From positions 1 through 21,488 of the forward strand of contig CAXTRQ010000100.1 in the NCBI GenBank assembly GCA_964246705.1: a DNA stretch of 21,488 nt, in the 5' to 3' direction. How positions within the stretch are numbered: the first letter of the stretch is position 1; the number at the start of each line of letters is the position of its first letter. Below, piece after piece: positions 6,488 through 13,712 of this stretch. Source of the DNA: DASZCR01 sp964246705 (GTDB taxonomy: Bacteria; Acidobacteriota; Blastocatellia; Pyrinomonadales; Pyrinomonadaceae). The notes under the pieces were generated by a model, which saw nothing but the letters and a program-made list of their open reading frames with translations, made no database searches and was not told the origin of the DNA. A program made the translations under genes and the position numbers.

Positions 6488-6949
6488 ATGAAAAGCAAAG
6501 GTCAGAGTTTATTGAAGGGAACGCTTACGCTGGCGCTCGGTCTATTCGTGTTAATGCCGACGGTCGCTTTCGGCGCGCAGTGGGGTTACCAGAATGATAA
6601 CCGCGACTGGAGGCGCGACCGACGCGACGATCGGCGCGACCGGCGTGACGACAGACGCGATGGGCAGCAAGACCGGCGCGACCGGCGTGGCCGCGACTGG
6701 GATCGTTATGGCAGGTACGGTGGGAATTCCCAACTCCGCCAGACGGCGCTGAACGCCGGTTATAACGAAGGCATCAAGGAAGGCCGCAAAGACCGCAATC
6801 GCCGTCGAAATTCCAACTACCGCGATAATAGCGCCTACCGGAACGCCGACAGGGATTACAGCTCACGTCTCGGCGATAAGGAACTATACCGCCGTTACTT
6901 CCGCGAGGGATACGAGAACGGCTACGACGACGGCTACAACGGCTACTAA
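6488..6949 (+). CDS. Secreted Arg/Asp-repeat protein
   Basis: This is a 153-residue protein with a strong AGAAGGAG site 7 bp before the ATG. It has a Sec signal peptide (MKSKGQSLLKG, then a hydrophobic TLTLALGLFVLMPTVAFGA) with likely cleavage after Ala30. Residues about 38-75 are a low-complexity tract built from RRD/DRRD units (RRDRRDDRRDRRDDRRDGQQ). The C-terminal half has Gly/Tyr-rich imperfect repeats: NAGYNEGIKEGRKD (about 88-101) and REGYENGYDDGYNGY (end). I recall such 'GYxxGYxxG' secreted proteins being common in Acidobacteriota, with unknown role; envelope stress or surface binding is conceivable. Regulation is probably by sigma-54 and an activator, with a factor-independent terminator downstream, so it is a single-gene unit. 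Confidence 0.85.
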   Translation: MKSKGQSLLKGTLTLALGLFVLMPTVAFGAQWGYQNDNRDWRRDRRDDRRDRRDDRRDGQQDRRDRRGRDWDRYGRYGGNSQLRQTALNAGYNEGIKEGRKDRNRRRNSNYRDNSAYRNADRDYSSRLGDKELYRRYFREGYENGYDDGYNGY

Positions 6950-7017
6950 GATAGTGTCGAGCGCGATGTCGGATGCGGTTTTCAGTCGCCCGCTAAGATT
7001 TACGGACAAGGGCAGGT

Positions 7018-7050
7018 AGTGGCTCCGGTAAGTGCCGGCGCCACTTTTTT
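7018..7050 (+). terminator. Rho-independent terminator of the Arg/Asp-repeat gene
   Basis: AGTGGC-t-CCGG, loop TAAGTG, CCGG-c-GCCACT, followed by six T. It lies 69 bp after the stop at 6949 and 20 bp before the tRNA promoter, so it insulates the tRNA gene. Confidence 0.85.
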
Positions 7051-7069
7051 ATTCGCGCGGCAGGGGCGC

Positions 7070-7099
7070 TTGACACCATAGCGCGTGCGTCCGTATATT
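7070..7099 (+). promoter_or_regulatory. Sigma-70 promoter of tRNA-Leu
   Basis: A perfect TTGACA (7070-7075) and TATATT (7094-7099) are separated by 18 bp. The expected start is near 7106, nine bases before the mature tRNA 5' end. Confidence 0.8.
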
Positions 7100-7114
7100 G
7101 TTTTCACAACCCAC

Positions 7115-7198
7115 GGGGATGTGGCGGAACTGGCAGACGCGCAGGTCTCAGAAGCCTGTGATGGTGACATCGTGGAGGTTCGATCCCTCTCATCCCCA
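7115..7198 (+). tRNA. tRNA-Leu (anticodon CAG)
   Basis: An 84-nt class II tRNA. The acceptor stem GGGGATG pairs with CATCCCC (7191-7197) and the discriminator is A. The D arm contains TGGCAGACGC. The anticodon stem CAGGT/GCCTG encloses the loop CTCAGAA with CAG at positions 34-36. A long variable arm (TGATGGTGACATCGT) fits leucine. The T arm GGAGG-TTCGATC-CCTCT has one G-T pair. CCA is not encoded. No integrase gene or attachment duplication is seen at its 3' end; a 20-bp inverted repeat follows directly. Confidence 0.95.
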
Positions 7199-7203
7199 TC
7201 AAG

Positions 7204-7264
7204 AAAGTTAAAAGGCAAAAGTGAGTCGGAAGTTCAGTCTTCCACACTTTTGCCTTTTAACTTT
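7204..7264. terminator. Long inverted repeat between tRNA-Leu and the ligA operon, likely bidirectional terminator
   Basis: A perfect 20-bp inverted pair (7204-7223 and 7245-7264) with an inner GGAAG/CTTCC stem gives a long hairpin. Both strands end in T-rich sequence. The arms have a 7-bp rhythm (AAGTTAA, AAGGCAA, AAGTGAG), like the arrays near 13600, 14600 and 18100. It separates the convergent tRNA and DUF6941 gene. Confidence 0.7.
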
Positions 7265-7282
7265 TTAGTGTTGCCTTCTATT

Positions 7283-7729
7283 TCAGTTGACGGCTTCGGA
7301 AGTGGCGTCCGCCTGCTGGCGTTGAGCGGTCTGGGCGTCAATAATCATGAGCGGTTGTTCGTCGAAAAGCATCGAGTCAACGAGCGTCTGCACCCAGTAT
7401 TCGCCGGGTTCGTGGAAAGAGACATTGACGAAAAAGCTGATGTTGTCGGCGTAGCCGCCGGGCGCGATCTCGAAGTGGGTCGGCTGCGAGACGACGACCG
7501 GCTGCTTTTTGTCCGGCGTCAGGATACGCACTTCCGAAAGATGCGAGCCTTCGCCAGCCCAGTGGTTGACGACCGCGAATTTAATCAGCGAGATTGGTAA
7601 TTGCTGCACCATAATGTTATGGAAGACGCCCATGAAAGAAAGTTTGTTTCCAGCTTCGAGGCGCACGTCGTCGCAGAAGATTGTGTAGAGCAACCGCAGG
7701 TTTTGATTCTGTTCGGATGTTTTCATCAT
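7283..7729 (-). CDS. DUF6941-type hypothetical protein
   Basis: This 148-residue cytoplasmic protein has no signal or membrane segment. It reads LLYTIFCDDVRLEAGNKLSF and MGVFHNIMVQQLPISLIKFA near the N-terminus. These resemble the opening of DUF6941 proteins, which usually start with a 'CDDVR...G K.S..G.Y' phrase. It continues with a beta-rich body (FFVNVSFHEPGEYWVQTLVD) and a Gln/Ala-rich tail (QTAQRQQADATSEAVN). The fold is probably an immunoglobulin-like beta sandwich. The function is unknown. It is the last gene of the ligA operon, 7 bp after the methyltransferase-like gene, with an AAGGTGA ribosome site overlapping that gap. A start one codon later is possible because two ATGs are adjacent. 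Confidence 0.75.
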   Translation of the reverse strand: MMKTSEQNQNLRLLYTIFCDDVRLEAGNKLSFMGVFHNIMVQQLPISLIKFAVVNHWAGEGSHLSEVRILTPDKKQPVVVSQPTHFEIAPGGYADNISFFVNVSFHEPGEYWVQTLVDSMLFDEQPLMIIDAQTAQRQQADATSEAVN

Positions 7730-7736
7730 TCACCTT

Positions 7737-8300
7737 TCAATATATTTTTGGAATCAGACGCTTCGTCGTTCGAGAGTACTCTATATAATCAGCGCCGAGC
7801 GCATTTCTTAAAGCATCCTCCTCGACATGCATGCGGTAGAGAACTGCGCCCAGCAGCGGCAAGAAAATAAGCGCGAGGCTCAGCCAGTTGGCGAGCGCCA
7901 CGCCGAATCCCAGATAGCGAAGCAGCAGCCCTGTGTACGAGGGATGGCGCATGTACTTGTAGACGCCGTTCGTGATAACCCTGTGCTCCTCAAAAATTGT
8001 CACCCGTGTCGTGAAAAACTCTCGCAGCGTCGCAATCGCCGTCCAACGCAGGGCCGTCCCACCGAGCATCAATAAAATTCCTGCGAGCGAAATTGCCGCT
8101 TCACCGCGCCGCATCCGTCCAACATCCGTCAAACCCAAGATGATGCCCGGCGGCACGCTCAAGATGCCGCTCACGTCAAAGACCGTATAAGAGTATTTAT
8201 CCAGCTTACCTTGTGACTTCGCGCTGCGCCCCCACAGAAGCCATTTTTCTATGACGAACGTCACGGCATAGATTGAAGTGGCGACGATACGAAGCAGCAT
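7737..8300 (-). CDS. Isoprenylcysteine carboxyl methyltransferase (ICMT)-like membrane protein
   Basis: This 187-residue integral membrane protein has about five helices (about 3-22, 45-60, 69-90, 122-138 and 140-155). The C-terminal signature is that of the ICMT/phospholipid methyltransferase group: VITNGVYKYMRHPSYTGLLL (about 108-127), where the RHP motif helps bind S-adenosylmethionine. It continues with MHVEEDALRNALGADYIEYS (about 157-176) and TKRLIPKIY at the end. Bacterial members are membrane methyltransferases whose substrates are mostly unknown; true prenylcysteine substrates are not expected. The ATG lies 5 bp after the ligA stop, so the genes are co-transcribed, but I see no functional link to DNA ligation. 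Confidence 0.85.
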   Translation of the reverse strand: MLLRIVATSIYAVTFVIEKWLLWGRSAKSQGKLDKYSYTVFDVSGILSVPPGIILGLTDVGRMRRGEAAISLAGILLMLGGTALRWTAIATLREFFTTRVTIFEEHRVITNGVYKYMRHPSYTGLLLRYLGFGVALANWLSLALIFLPLLGAVLYRMHVEEDALRNALGADYIEYSRTTKRLIPKIY

Positions 8301-8305
8301 AAGTT

Positions 8306-10342
8306 TTAACCCGCCGCCGTCTCGCCGCCGAGCAAGGCTTTGAGCGCCGCCTCGTCAATCACGCGCAGTTTAAGTTCCTTCGCTTTGTCGAGTTTCGATC
8401 CGGCGTCTTCGCCCGCAACAACGAAGTCGGTTTTTTTGCTGACCGTCGAGGTAACGCGACCGCCCTGCGATTCAATCAGCGCGCGCGCCTCGTCGCGCGT
8501 CATCGTCTCAAGCTTGCCGGTTAAGACAAACTGTTTGCCGACGAACTCGCCGTCGCGCATCGCGCCCGCCTTATTCGCCATTTCGGTTCTGACGCCCGCC
8601 GCGCGCAGACGCTCGCACAGATTGCGGTTACCTTCGTCTCCGAACCAGTCTCGGACGCTCTCGGCGACCGTCAGCCCGATCTCATGCACGGCGTCAATCT
8701 CTTCGACGCTCGCCGCTGCCAATCTTTCGAGCGAGCCGAAATTTCTGGCGAGGATTCCGGCGATGCGCTCGCCGACGTGACGAATGCCGAGACCATAGAC
8801 GAGGTGTGGCAGGTCGCGCGTCCTGCTCGCTTCAATCTGCGTCAACAGATTCGCCGCAGACTTCTCTGCCATCCTCTCCAGAGACTCGACCTCTTCCTGT
8901 TTCAACTCGTAGAGGTCTGCCACGTCCCGCACCATCTTCTTCGTGACGAACTGTTCGGCCAGCGCATCTCCCAAACCTTCGATACGCATCGCACGACGCG
9001 AAGCGAAATGCAAAAGTCGCGCTTTCAACTGCGCCGGACAATCGGCGGCGACACAACGCGAGACCACTTCGCCTTCCGGGCGCGACACGACTCCGTTGCA
9101 TACCGGACACTTCTCCGGCATCCGAAAAGGCTTGAGCTTGCCCATGCGGCGCGACAGGACGACGTTCAAAACCTTCGGGATAATCTCGCCGCTTTTTTCA
9201 ATTGTCACCCAATCGCCTTCGCGCACATCGAGCCGACGAATCTCATCCTCGTTGTGCAGCGTCGCCCGCGCGACGGTCGTGCCCGCCAACAGCACCGGCG
9301 TCAAGTTAGCGACCGGCGTGAGCGCGCCCGTCCGTCCCACCTGCACGACGATTGTTTCGACCTGCGTCGTCGCCTGCCGCGCCGGATATTTATAAGCGAT
9401 AGCCCAGCGCGGCGCTTTCGTCGTCGCGCCGAACTCCTCTTGCAAAGCCGTCGAATTAACCTTCACAACAACGCCGTCAATCTCATATTCCAGCGCGTTG
9501 CGCTCCGTCTCCAGACGATTGCAAAACTCGATGACCTCTTCAATCGAAGCGCACAATGCGCGGTGCTCGCCGACGCGAAAGTCCGCGCGCGCAAGCCAGT
9601 CGAGCGCCTCCCAGTGCGTAGGAAAGGGCTTGCGTTCACCGCTGAGCACGTCGTAAGCAAACATGTCGAGCTTGCGCGCGGCGACGATTTTCGGGTCGAG
9701 TTGTCTGATGGTTCCGGCAGCCGCATTGCGCGGATTGGCGAAGCGCGCTTCGCTCGCTTCCTCGCGCTCCGTGTTGAGCCGCTCGAAAGCCTTGCGCGAG
9801 AGATACGCCTCGCCGCGCACTTCCAATTCCGCCGCCGCCGCCCCGTCATCACTTTTCAGACGAAGCGGTACGCTGCGAATCGTCCGCACGTTTTGTGTAA
9901 CATCTTCGCCGATGCGCCCGTCGCCGCGCGTCACCCCGCGCACGAGTACGCCCGCGTCGTAATGAAGAGAAATCGAAAGGCCGTCAATCTTCAACTCGGC
10001 GACGTATTCGAGCCGCCGCCCGTCTGCCAGTTTCCGGCAGCGTTCGTCGAAGGCGCGCAGGTCTTCAATGTTGTAGCTGTTCTCCAACGAGAGCATCGGG
10101 CGACGATGCACGTATTCCTCGAAGCCTTCGGCGGGACGACCTCCGACGCGCAGAGTTGGACTGTCGGGCGTCTGAAGCTCCGGGTGTTCTTCCTCCAACT
10201 GCCTGAGGCGTACCAACAGAGCGTCATACTCGGTGTCGGAAATTTCAGGACGGTCGTGGACGTAGTACAGTTCCTCGTGATGCAAAATCTCATCACGCAG
10301 CTTCCCGATTTCGTTTTCGATACTCTTCACGCTGGCTGGCAA
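8306..10342 (-). CDS. ligA: NAD+-dependent DNA ligase LigA
   Basis: This is a 678-residue, full-length ligase that seals nicks in replication and repair using NAD+. Domains in order are: Ia (about 1-70, HHEELYYVHDRPEISDTEYD); the adenylation domain with catalytic Lys118 in AELKIDGLSISLHY; the NAD-site EYEIDGVVVKV (285-295); an OB fold (about 325-400, VGRTGALTPVANLTPV); a zinc finger with Cys412, Cys415, Cys430 and Cys435; helix-hairpin-helix repeats (about 450-560); and a BRCT domain (about 597-672). The start is a TTG at 10342. No ATG exists near the N-terminus, and the first Met codon in frame lies at residue 83, inside domain Ia. A GTG four codons later is an alternative. It is the first gene of a three-gene operon. 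Confidence 0.97.
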   Translation of the reverse strand: MPASVKSIENEIGKLRDEILHHEELYYVHDRPEISDTEYDALLVRLRQLEEEHPELQTPDSPTLRVGGRPAEGFEEYVHRRPMLSLENSYNIEDLRAFDERCRKLADGRRLEYVAELKIDGLSISLHYDAGVLVRGVTRGDGRIGEDVTQNVRTIRSVPLRLKSDDGAAAAELEVRGEAYLSRKAFERLNTEREEASEARFANPRNAAAGTIRQLDPKIVAARKLDMFAYDVLSGERKPFPTHWEALDWLARADFRVGEHRALCASIEEVIEFCNRLETERNALEYEIDGVVVKVNSTALQEEFGATTKAPRWAIAYKYPARQATTQVETIVVQVGRTGALTPVANLTPVLLAGTTVARATLHNEDEIRRLDVREGDWVTIEKSGEIIPKVLNVVLSRRMGKLKPFRMPEKCPVCNGVVSRPEGEVVSRCVAADCPAQLKARLLHFASRRAMRIEGLGDALAEQFVTKKMVRDVADLYELKQEEVESLERMAEKSAANLLTQIEASRTRDLPHLVYGLGIRHVGERIAGILARNFGSLERLAAASVEEIDAVHEIGLTVAESVRDWFGDEGNRNLCERLRAAGVRTEMANKAGAMRDGEFVGKQFVLTGKLETMTRDEARALIESQGGRVTSTVSKKTDFVVAGEDAGSKLDKAKELKLRVIDEAALKALLGGETAAG

Positions 10343-10388
10343 ATTTAGACACCATCGCTCAAGGAATATTTATCTCGGCTTCCCGTCC

Positions 10389-10418
10389 ATCATAAAGTTA
10401 TTCATTTGCACCGCGCAA
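10389..10418 (-). promoter_or_regulatory. Possible sigma-70 promoter for the ligA operon
   Basis: Minus-strand TTGCGC (10418-10413) and TATGAT (10394-10389) are 18 bp apart, about 47 bp upstream of the TTG start. The -10 is good and the -35 weak. The rest of the gap 10343-10481 shows only a short CTTTTAC/GTAAAG inverted pair. Confidence 0.35.
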
Positions 10419-10481
10419 ACGCGCGCTGACTTTTACGGGGCATCAGTAAAGCAATCGCCATACGCTCAACTAAAATTTGCG

Positions 10482-12029
10482 CTATGAAATCACAAAACGT
10501 TTGTAGTGCTCGAAGCGTTCGAGGATTCTGCCGACGTAGGTGACCGGCTCGACGCCCCGGCAGAAGCCGTATTTGACGACGGGATCGGTCGAGAATTGCA
10601 CCTTTGATTTTTGCAGGAGCCAGTAGGACACGTCGTTCCAGACTTTCGGATCTCCGCCGTACTTCTCTGCGAGACGTTGCGCGTCTTCGACGTGGCCTGC
10701 GCCCGTGTTGTAAGAAGCGAGGATGAATTTGAGGCGCTCGCGTTCATCGGGAATTTGCTTGCCCCAGTAATCGTCCAACGACTTTAGAAATTTGACCGCG
10801 CCGCGCACGTTGTCCGCCGGGTCATGGATGTCTGTAACGCCGTAAGCCTTCGCCGTCGAAGGCATCAGTTGGAGCAGCCCCGTCGCCCCGGCCCAAGAGC
10901 GTGCGTTCGGGTCGAAACGCGATTCCTGATAAGCCTGCGATGCGAGCAGACGCCAGTCCCAGTTGAGGTCGGTCGCGTATTGCTTGAGCAGCGAATCGTA
11001 TTTGCAGAGTTTCCCCGTTTCGGAAGTCAGATATTCGCTCGCGGCGCGTTCCTTGTAGCCCTTGCGGTCGGTGAAATACTTTTTGTACATCTTGTCGAAG
11101 AGCGCGCCGTTCTTTTTCTCTTCAATCCAACGGTTCAACTCTTCCTGAAGCGCGGGCGCATTTTTCCTGACCGCCCACACGACTTTGTGCGAGGCTCCGA
11201 CGATGGGGCGAATTTTGAGATTTGAGAAATATGCTTCTTTGAGTTCCGCGATGTTGCCTTGCACGACTGTGTATTGGATGTCGCCTTTCGCAACCTTGTT
11301 GACGAGGGCTTCGTCATCCGTCTTCCCGCCAACCTCGACCACTTCGATGTCGCCCGAAATTTCGTCGGCCAACTCGATGAGCGTCCTTTTGTAAGCGGAG
11401 CCTTCCGGCAGTGTGACTTCCTGACCGGCGAGTTGGGACGGCTTCGTGATGAGGCGCGCTTCGATATCGAGTTCGTCGGACGCGACATCCGACGGCTCAG
11501 ACTTGATTTCGGTCTTCGCGGGTTCGGTTAGTTTCGCCTCGTCGGGCGGCGCTTTCTGCTGGACGAGCGCAGGTTCGGTGCGGTAGAGAGTTCGCGTGAA
11601 AGAGACGCGATCTTCGTCCTCCGGCTTCGGGTTCAGGCGTGCCGCGACGATGTCGCCGTCGCCGCGATTGAGCCTCTGGTAGAAAGTCTTCTGGTTGGTG
11701 ACGACTTCCATCTGAAGGTTCAAGTTATGCTCTTCGGCAAACGTCCTGAGCAATTCGTATTCGTAACCGAGGGGTTCGCCGCGATAGAGGAAGTAAGTGG
11801 TCGAGTTGTAGGGAGCCAGCACGACGAGCGTGCCACGCTCTTTGACGGCTTCAAAGTCACGTTCGATGGGAGGGTCGAGAGGGACTTCGCCGGCCGCGCC
11901 GATAGGGCCGACATCTTTGTTCGCCGCCTGCTGCCGCGCATCCCTCAACTTCGTCGCTCCATAGTAAAGACCTACTCCGAGCAGAGCGACTCCGATGAAA
12001 ACAATCGCGGTGAGCCTTTTGATTGGCAT
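10482..12029 (-). CDS. mltF: MltF-like membrane-bound lytic murein transglycosylase
   Basis: This 515-residue protein starts at the ATG at 12029. An in-frame upstream extension of 17 residues lacks a ribosome site and would delay the membrane anchor. The N-terminal segment at about residues 7-26 (TAIVFIGVALLGVGLYYGAT) is a signal anchor. Residues about 55-320 form a type-3 solute-binding module (RGTLVVLAPYNSTTYFLYRG, LGYEYELLRTFAEE). Residues about 340-480 form a lysozyme-like SLT domain with the catalytic Glu369 in YQESRFDP, then WAGATGLLQLMPSTAKAYGV and ILASYNTGAGHV. The enzyme cleaves peptidoglycan glycan strands in the periplasm, giving 1,6-anhydro-muropeptides. An acidic, Pro-rich insert of about 30 residues (about 157-188) interrupts the binding module. 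It is separated from the upstream M20 gene by about 150 bp with a hairpin, so it is probably its own unit. Confidence 0.9.
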   Translation of the reverse strand: MPIKRLTAIVFIGVALLGVGLYYGATKLRDARQQAANKDVGPIGAAGEVPLDPPIERDFEAVKERGTLVVLAPYNSTTYFLYRGEPLGYEYELLRTFAEEHNLNLQMEVVTNQKTFYQRLNRGDGDIVAARLNPKPEDEDRVSFTRTLYRTEPALVQQKAPPDEAKLTEPAKTEIKSEPSDVASDELDIEARLITKPSQLAGQEVTLPEGSAYKRTLIELADEISGDIEVVEVGGKTDDEALVNKVAKGDIQYTVVQGNIAELKEAYFSNLKIRPIVGASHKVVWAVRKNAPALQEELNRWIEEKKNGALFDKMYKKYFTDRKGYKERAASEYLTSETGKLCKYDSLLKQYATDLNWDWRLLASQAYQESRFDPNARSWAGATGLLQLMPSTAKAYGVTDIHDPADNVRGAVKFLKSLDDYWGKQIPDERERLKFILASYNTGAGHVEDAQRLAEKYGGDPKVWNDVSYWLLQKSKVQFSTDPVVKYGFCRGVEPVTYVGRILERFEHYKRFVIS

Positions 12030-12094
12030 CCTTGTTTCCCCGTCCCGGCAGCGAATGCAAGAGAAAAAAGCAAATCTCAAATTTCTTAACTTCT

Positions 12095-12141
12095 CCTTGT
12101 CGTCTTTGAGTGAGCTACAAATTAACTAAAAGACGACAAGG
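12095..12141. repeat. Perfect 13-bp inverted repeat between the M20 and mltF genes
   Basis: CCTTGTCGTCTTT (12095-12107) is mirrored exactly at 12129-12141 around a 21-base loop. It lies just after the M20 stop on the minus strand. It can form a strong hairpin but has no T-run in either direction, so a terminator role is uncertain. Confidence 0.6.
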
Positions 12142-12179
12142 CGCGAAGAAGAAAGAATTTGAAAATAGTCTCAAACCTT

Positions 12180-13592
12180 TTACTTGTTCAACTGGATGAA
12201 CCCCTGCGCCTCTTGTTCTGCGTTGCCGACGGATTCGATGAGCGCGAGTTTATGGATGACGCGTCCGAAGTACTTGATGCCCTGAATAAAATCGTCAAGG
12301 CGGATGTTTTCGTCGGGCGCGTGGGGGTTCGAGCCTGAATAGCTGATGCCGAAGGAAACGACGGGCGTTGGCGGTTGCTGCACGCCGCAAACCGCGCCGA
12401 CCGGCCCGCTCGCGGGGTCAAGCGGATAGACGATTGGCTGTTCGCCGTAAATCTCGTGTGCGGATTCGATGGCCGCGCGCGCGACGAAGGATTTCGGCGA
12501 GGCTTTAGCGGTCGGCGCGAAACCGAGTTCCATAATCTCGATGTCTTCAAAGCTGCGCGCGTCGAGATGTTGGCGTAGAAGATTGATAACCAGTTCGGGC
12601 GTCAGGTCGGGCACGAGGCGAAAGTCGAGACGCGCGGTCGCCGTGCCCGGAAGCACGGTCTTCGCTCCGGCCTCGGTGTGGCCTGTGCGGATGCCGCAGA
12701 TGGTACAGGTCGGGCCGAAGATGAGTTCCTTCGTGAGCGCGCGCCCGGTCATACCGCGCACCCAGCCGCCGATGCGAAACTCGCGGCGCAAGCCCGCTTC
12801 GTCGAGTTCGACGGTTTTCAAAGCGTGCGCGTCTTCGGGCGTAATCGGCGCGATGTGCGACGAGAACCCGTCAATCGTGATGACGCCTTTCGGAGACATG
12901 ATGGTTGAGAGAGCCTGCACCAACCGCCACGCCGGGTTGGGCACGATGCCGCCCCATTTTGAATGAAGATCGGTGCGCGCGCCGTAAGCGCGGAGTTCGA
13001 GAAAGGCGATGCCTTTGAAACCGAGATTGATGACGAGCCGCTCTTTCGTATCCTTGTAGCCATCGTCCCAGATGCAGCCATCGGCGCGCAGCAGGTCGCC
13101 GTGCTCCTCCGTGAAGCGATAGAGGCTGGGGCTGGCGAGGCCGTCTTCGCCTTCAAAGATGAAGCGCAGGCAAATCGGAAGCTTGCCGAAAGTTTTCTGG
13201 TAAGCCTCGACCGCCGCGAGACGCGCGACCAGATCGCCCTTGCTGTTCGACGCGCCGCGCGCGAAAAGTTTTCCGTCCGTAATCACCGCCGCAAACGGCC
13301 CCGCAGACCACTCCGTTAACTGCCCGACCGGCTGCACGTCATAATGACCGTAGACGAGAAAGCAACGATTTCCCGCGCCGCATTCGCCATAGACCAGAGG
13401 ATACCCGCTCCCGAACTTGAAGACACGCGTGCCCGCGCCGACCCGTTGCATCATCTGCTCGACCGTCTCCGCCACAGCGCGCATCCCCGTTCCGCGCGCC
13501 GCCACCGAAGGCATCCGACACAAAGCCTGTAAGCGCTCCGTGAAAGAGCGCGCGTGCCGGTCAACATAACGGTCGAAACGTGTGAAAGGCAT
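12180..13592 (-). CDS. M20-family metallopeptidase homologue with altered active site
   Basis: This is a 470-residue protein of the dipeptidase/carnosinase-like M20 group. The start is the ATG at 13592 (MPFTRFDRYVDRH). A longer open frame to 13634 adds 14 residues encoded by the intergenic repeat (VTRHSSLVT) and is rejected. In this numbering the first metal motif YGHYDVQPVG (about 81-90: His83, Asp85) is intact. The bridging Asp of the usual 'RGxxDxKG' is Asn116 (RGASNSKGD). The usual 'EGxEE' Glu pair is Asp150-Gly151 (FEGEDGLASPS). Asp176 (WDDGYKD) and the last His (SNPHAPDENI) remain. The lid/dimerisation domain is about residues 195-310. Such enzymes hydrolyse dipeptides in the cytoplasm; activity here is doubtful or changed. 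It follows the GNAT gene in the same direction across a repeat-filled gap. Confidence 0.85.
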   Translation of the reverse strand: MPFTRFDRYVDRHARSFTERLQALCRMPSVAARGTGMRAVAETVEQMMQRVGAGTRVFKFGSGYPLVYGECGAGNRCFLVYGHYDVQPVGQLTEWSAGPFAAVITDGKLFARGASNSKGDLVARLAAVEAYQKTFGKLPICLRFIFEGEDGLASPSLYRFTEEHGDLLRADGCIWDDGYKDTKERLVINLGFKGIAFLELRAYGARTDLHSKWGGIVPNPAWRLVQALSTIMSPKGVITIDGFSSHIAPITPEDAHALKTVELDEAGLRREFRIGGWVRGMTGRALTKELIFGPTCTICGIRTGHTEAGAKTVLPGTATARLDFRLVPDLTPELVINLLRQHLDARSFEDIEIMELGFAPTAKASPKSFVARAAIESAHEIYGEQPIVYPLDPASGPVGAVCGVQQPPTPVVSFGISYSGSNPHAPDENIRLDDFIQGIKYFGRVIHKLALIESVGNAEQEAQGFIQLNK

Positions 13593-13602
13593 AACTACAC
13601 AA

Positions 13603-13712
13603 GTGACAAGTGACGAGTGACGAGTGACGAGCAAAACCGGGAACGGTTTTCGGTTTTCAGTGACGAGCGAGAGTTTGTTTTAACTTGTCGCTCGTCACTC
13701 ATTGCTCGTCAC
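13603..13712. repeat. Inverted pair of 7-bp (GTGACGA) repeat arrays, locus 1
   Basis: Four units (GTGACAA, then three GTGACGA) run from 13603 to 13630. Four inverted units (TTGTCGC, TCGTCAC, TCATTGC, TCGTCAC) run from 13685 to 13712. A nested AAAACCG/CGGTTTT hairpin (13633-13650) and another GTGACGA (13660-13666) lie between. The right array forms the last codons and the stop of the GNAT gene; the left array would extend the M20 gene at its N-terminus. Confidence 0.85.

Noticed and set aside
7115..7264. Integration site of a mobile element at tRNA-Leu
   Set aside because: The tRNA 3' end is not duplicated in the window and no integrase is adjacent; the following palindrome looks like a terminator or repeat.
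8684..10348. 554-residue plus-strand open frame antisense to ligA
   Set aside because: It is a shadow of the highly GC-biased ligA codons: no ribosome site, no recognisable domain, and composition dominated by Arg and Leu. The ligA reading is unambiguous.
13593..13634. Upstream start for the M20 gene adding 14 residues (MLVTRHSSLVT)
   Set aside because: The extension is translated from the GTGACGA repeat array; the family N-terminus begins at the ATG at 13592.
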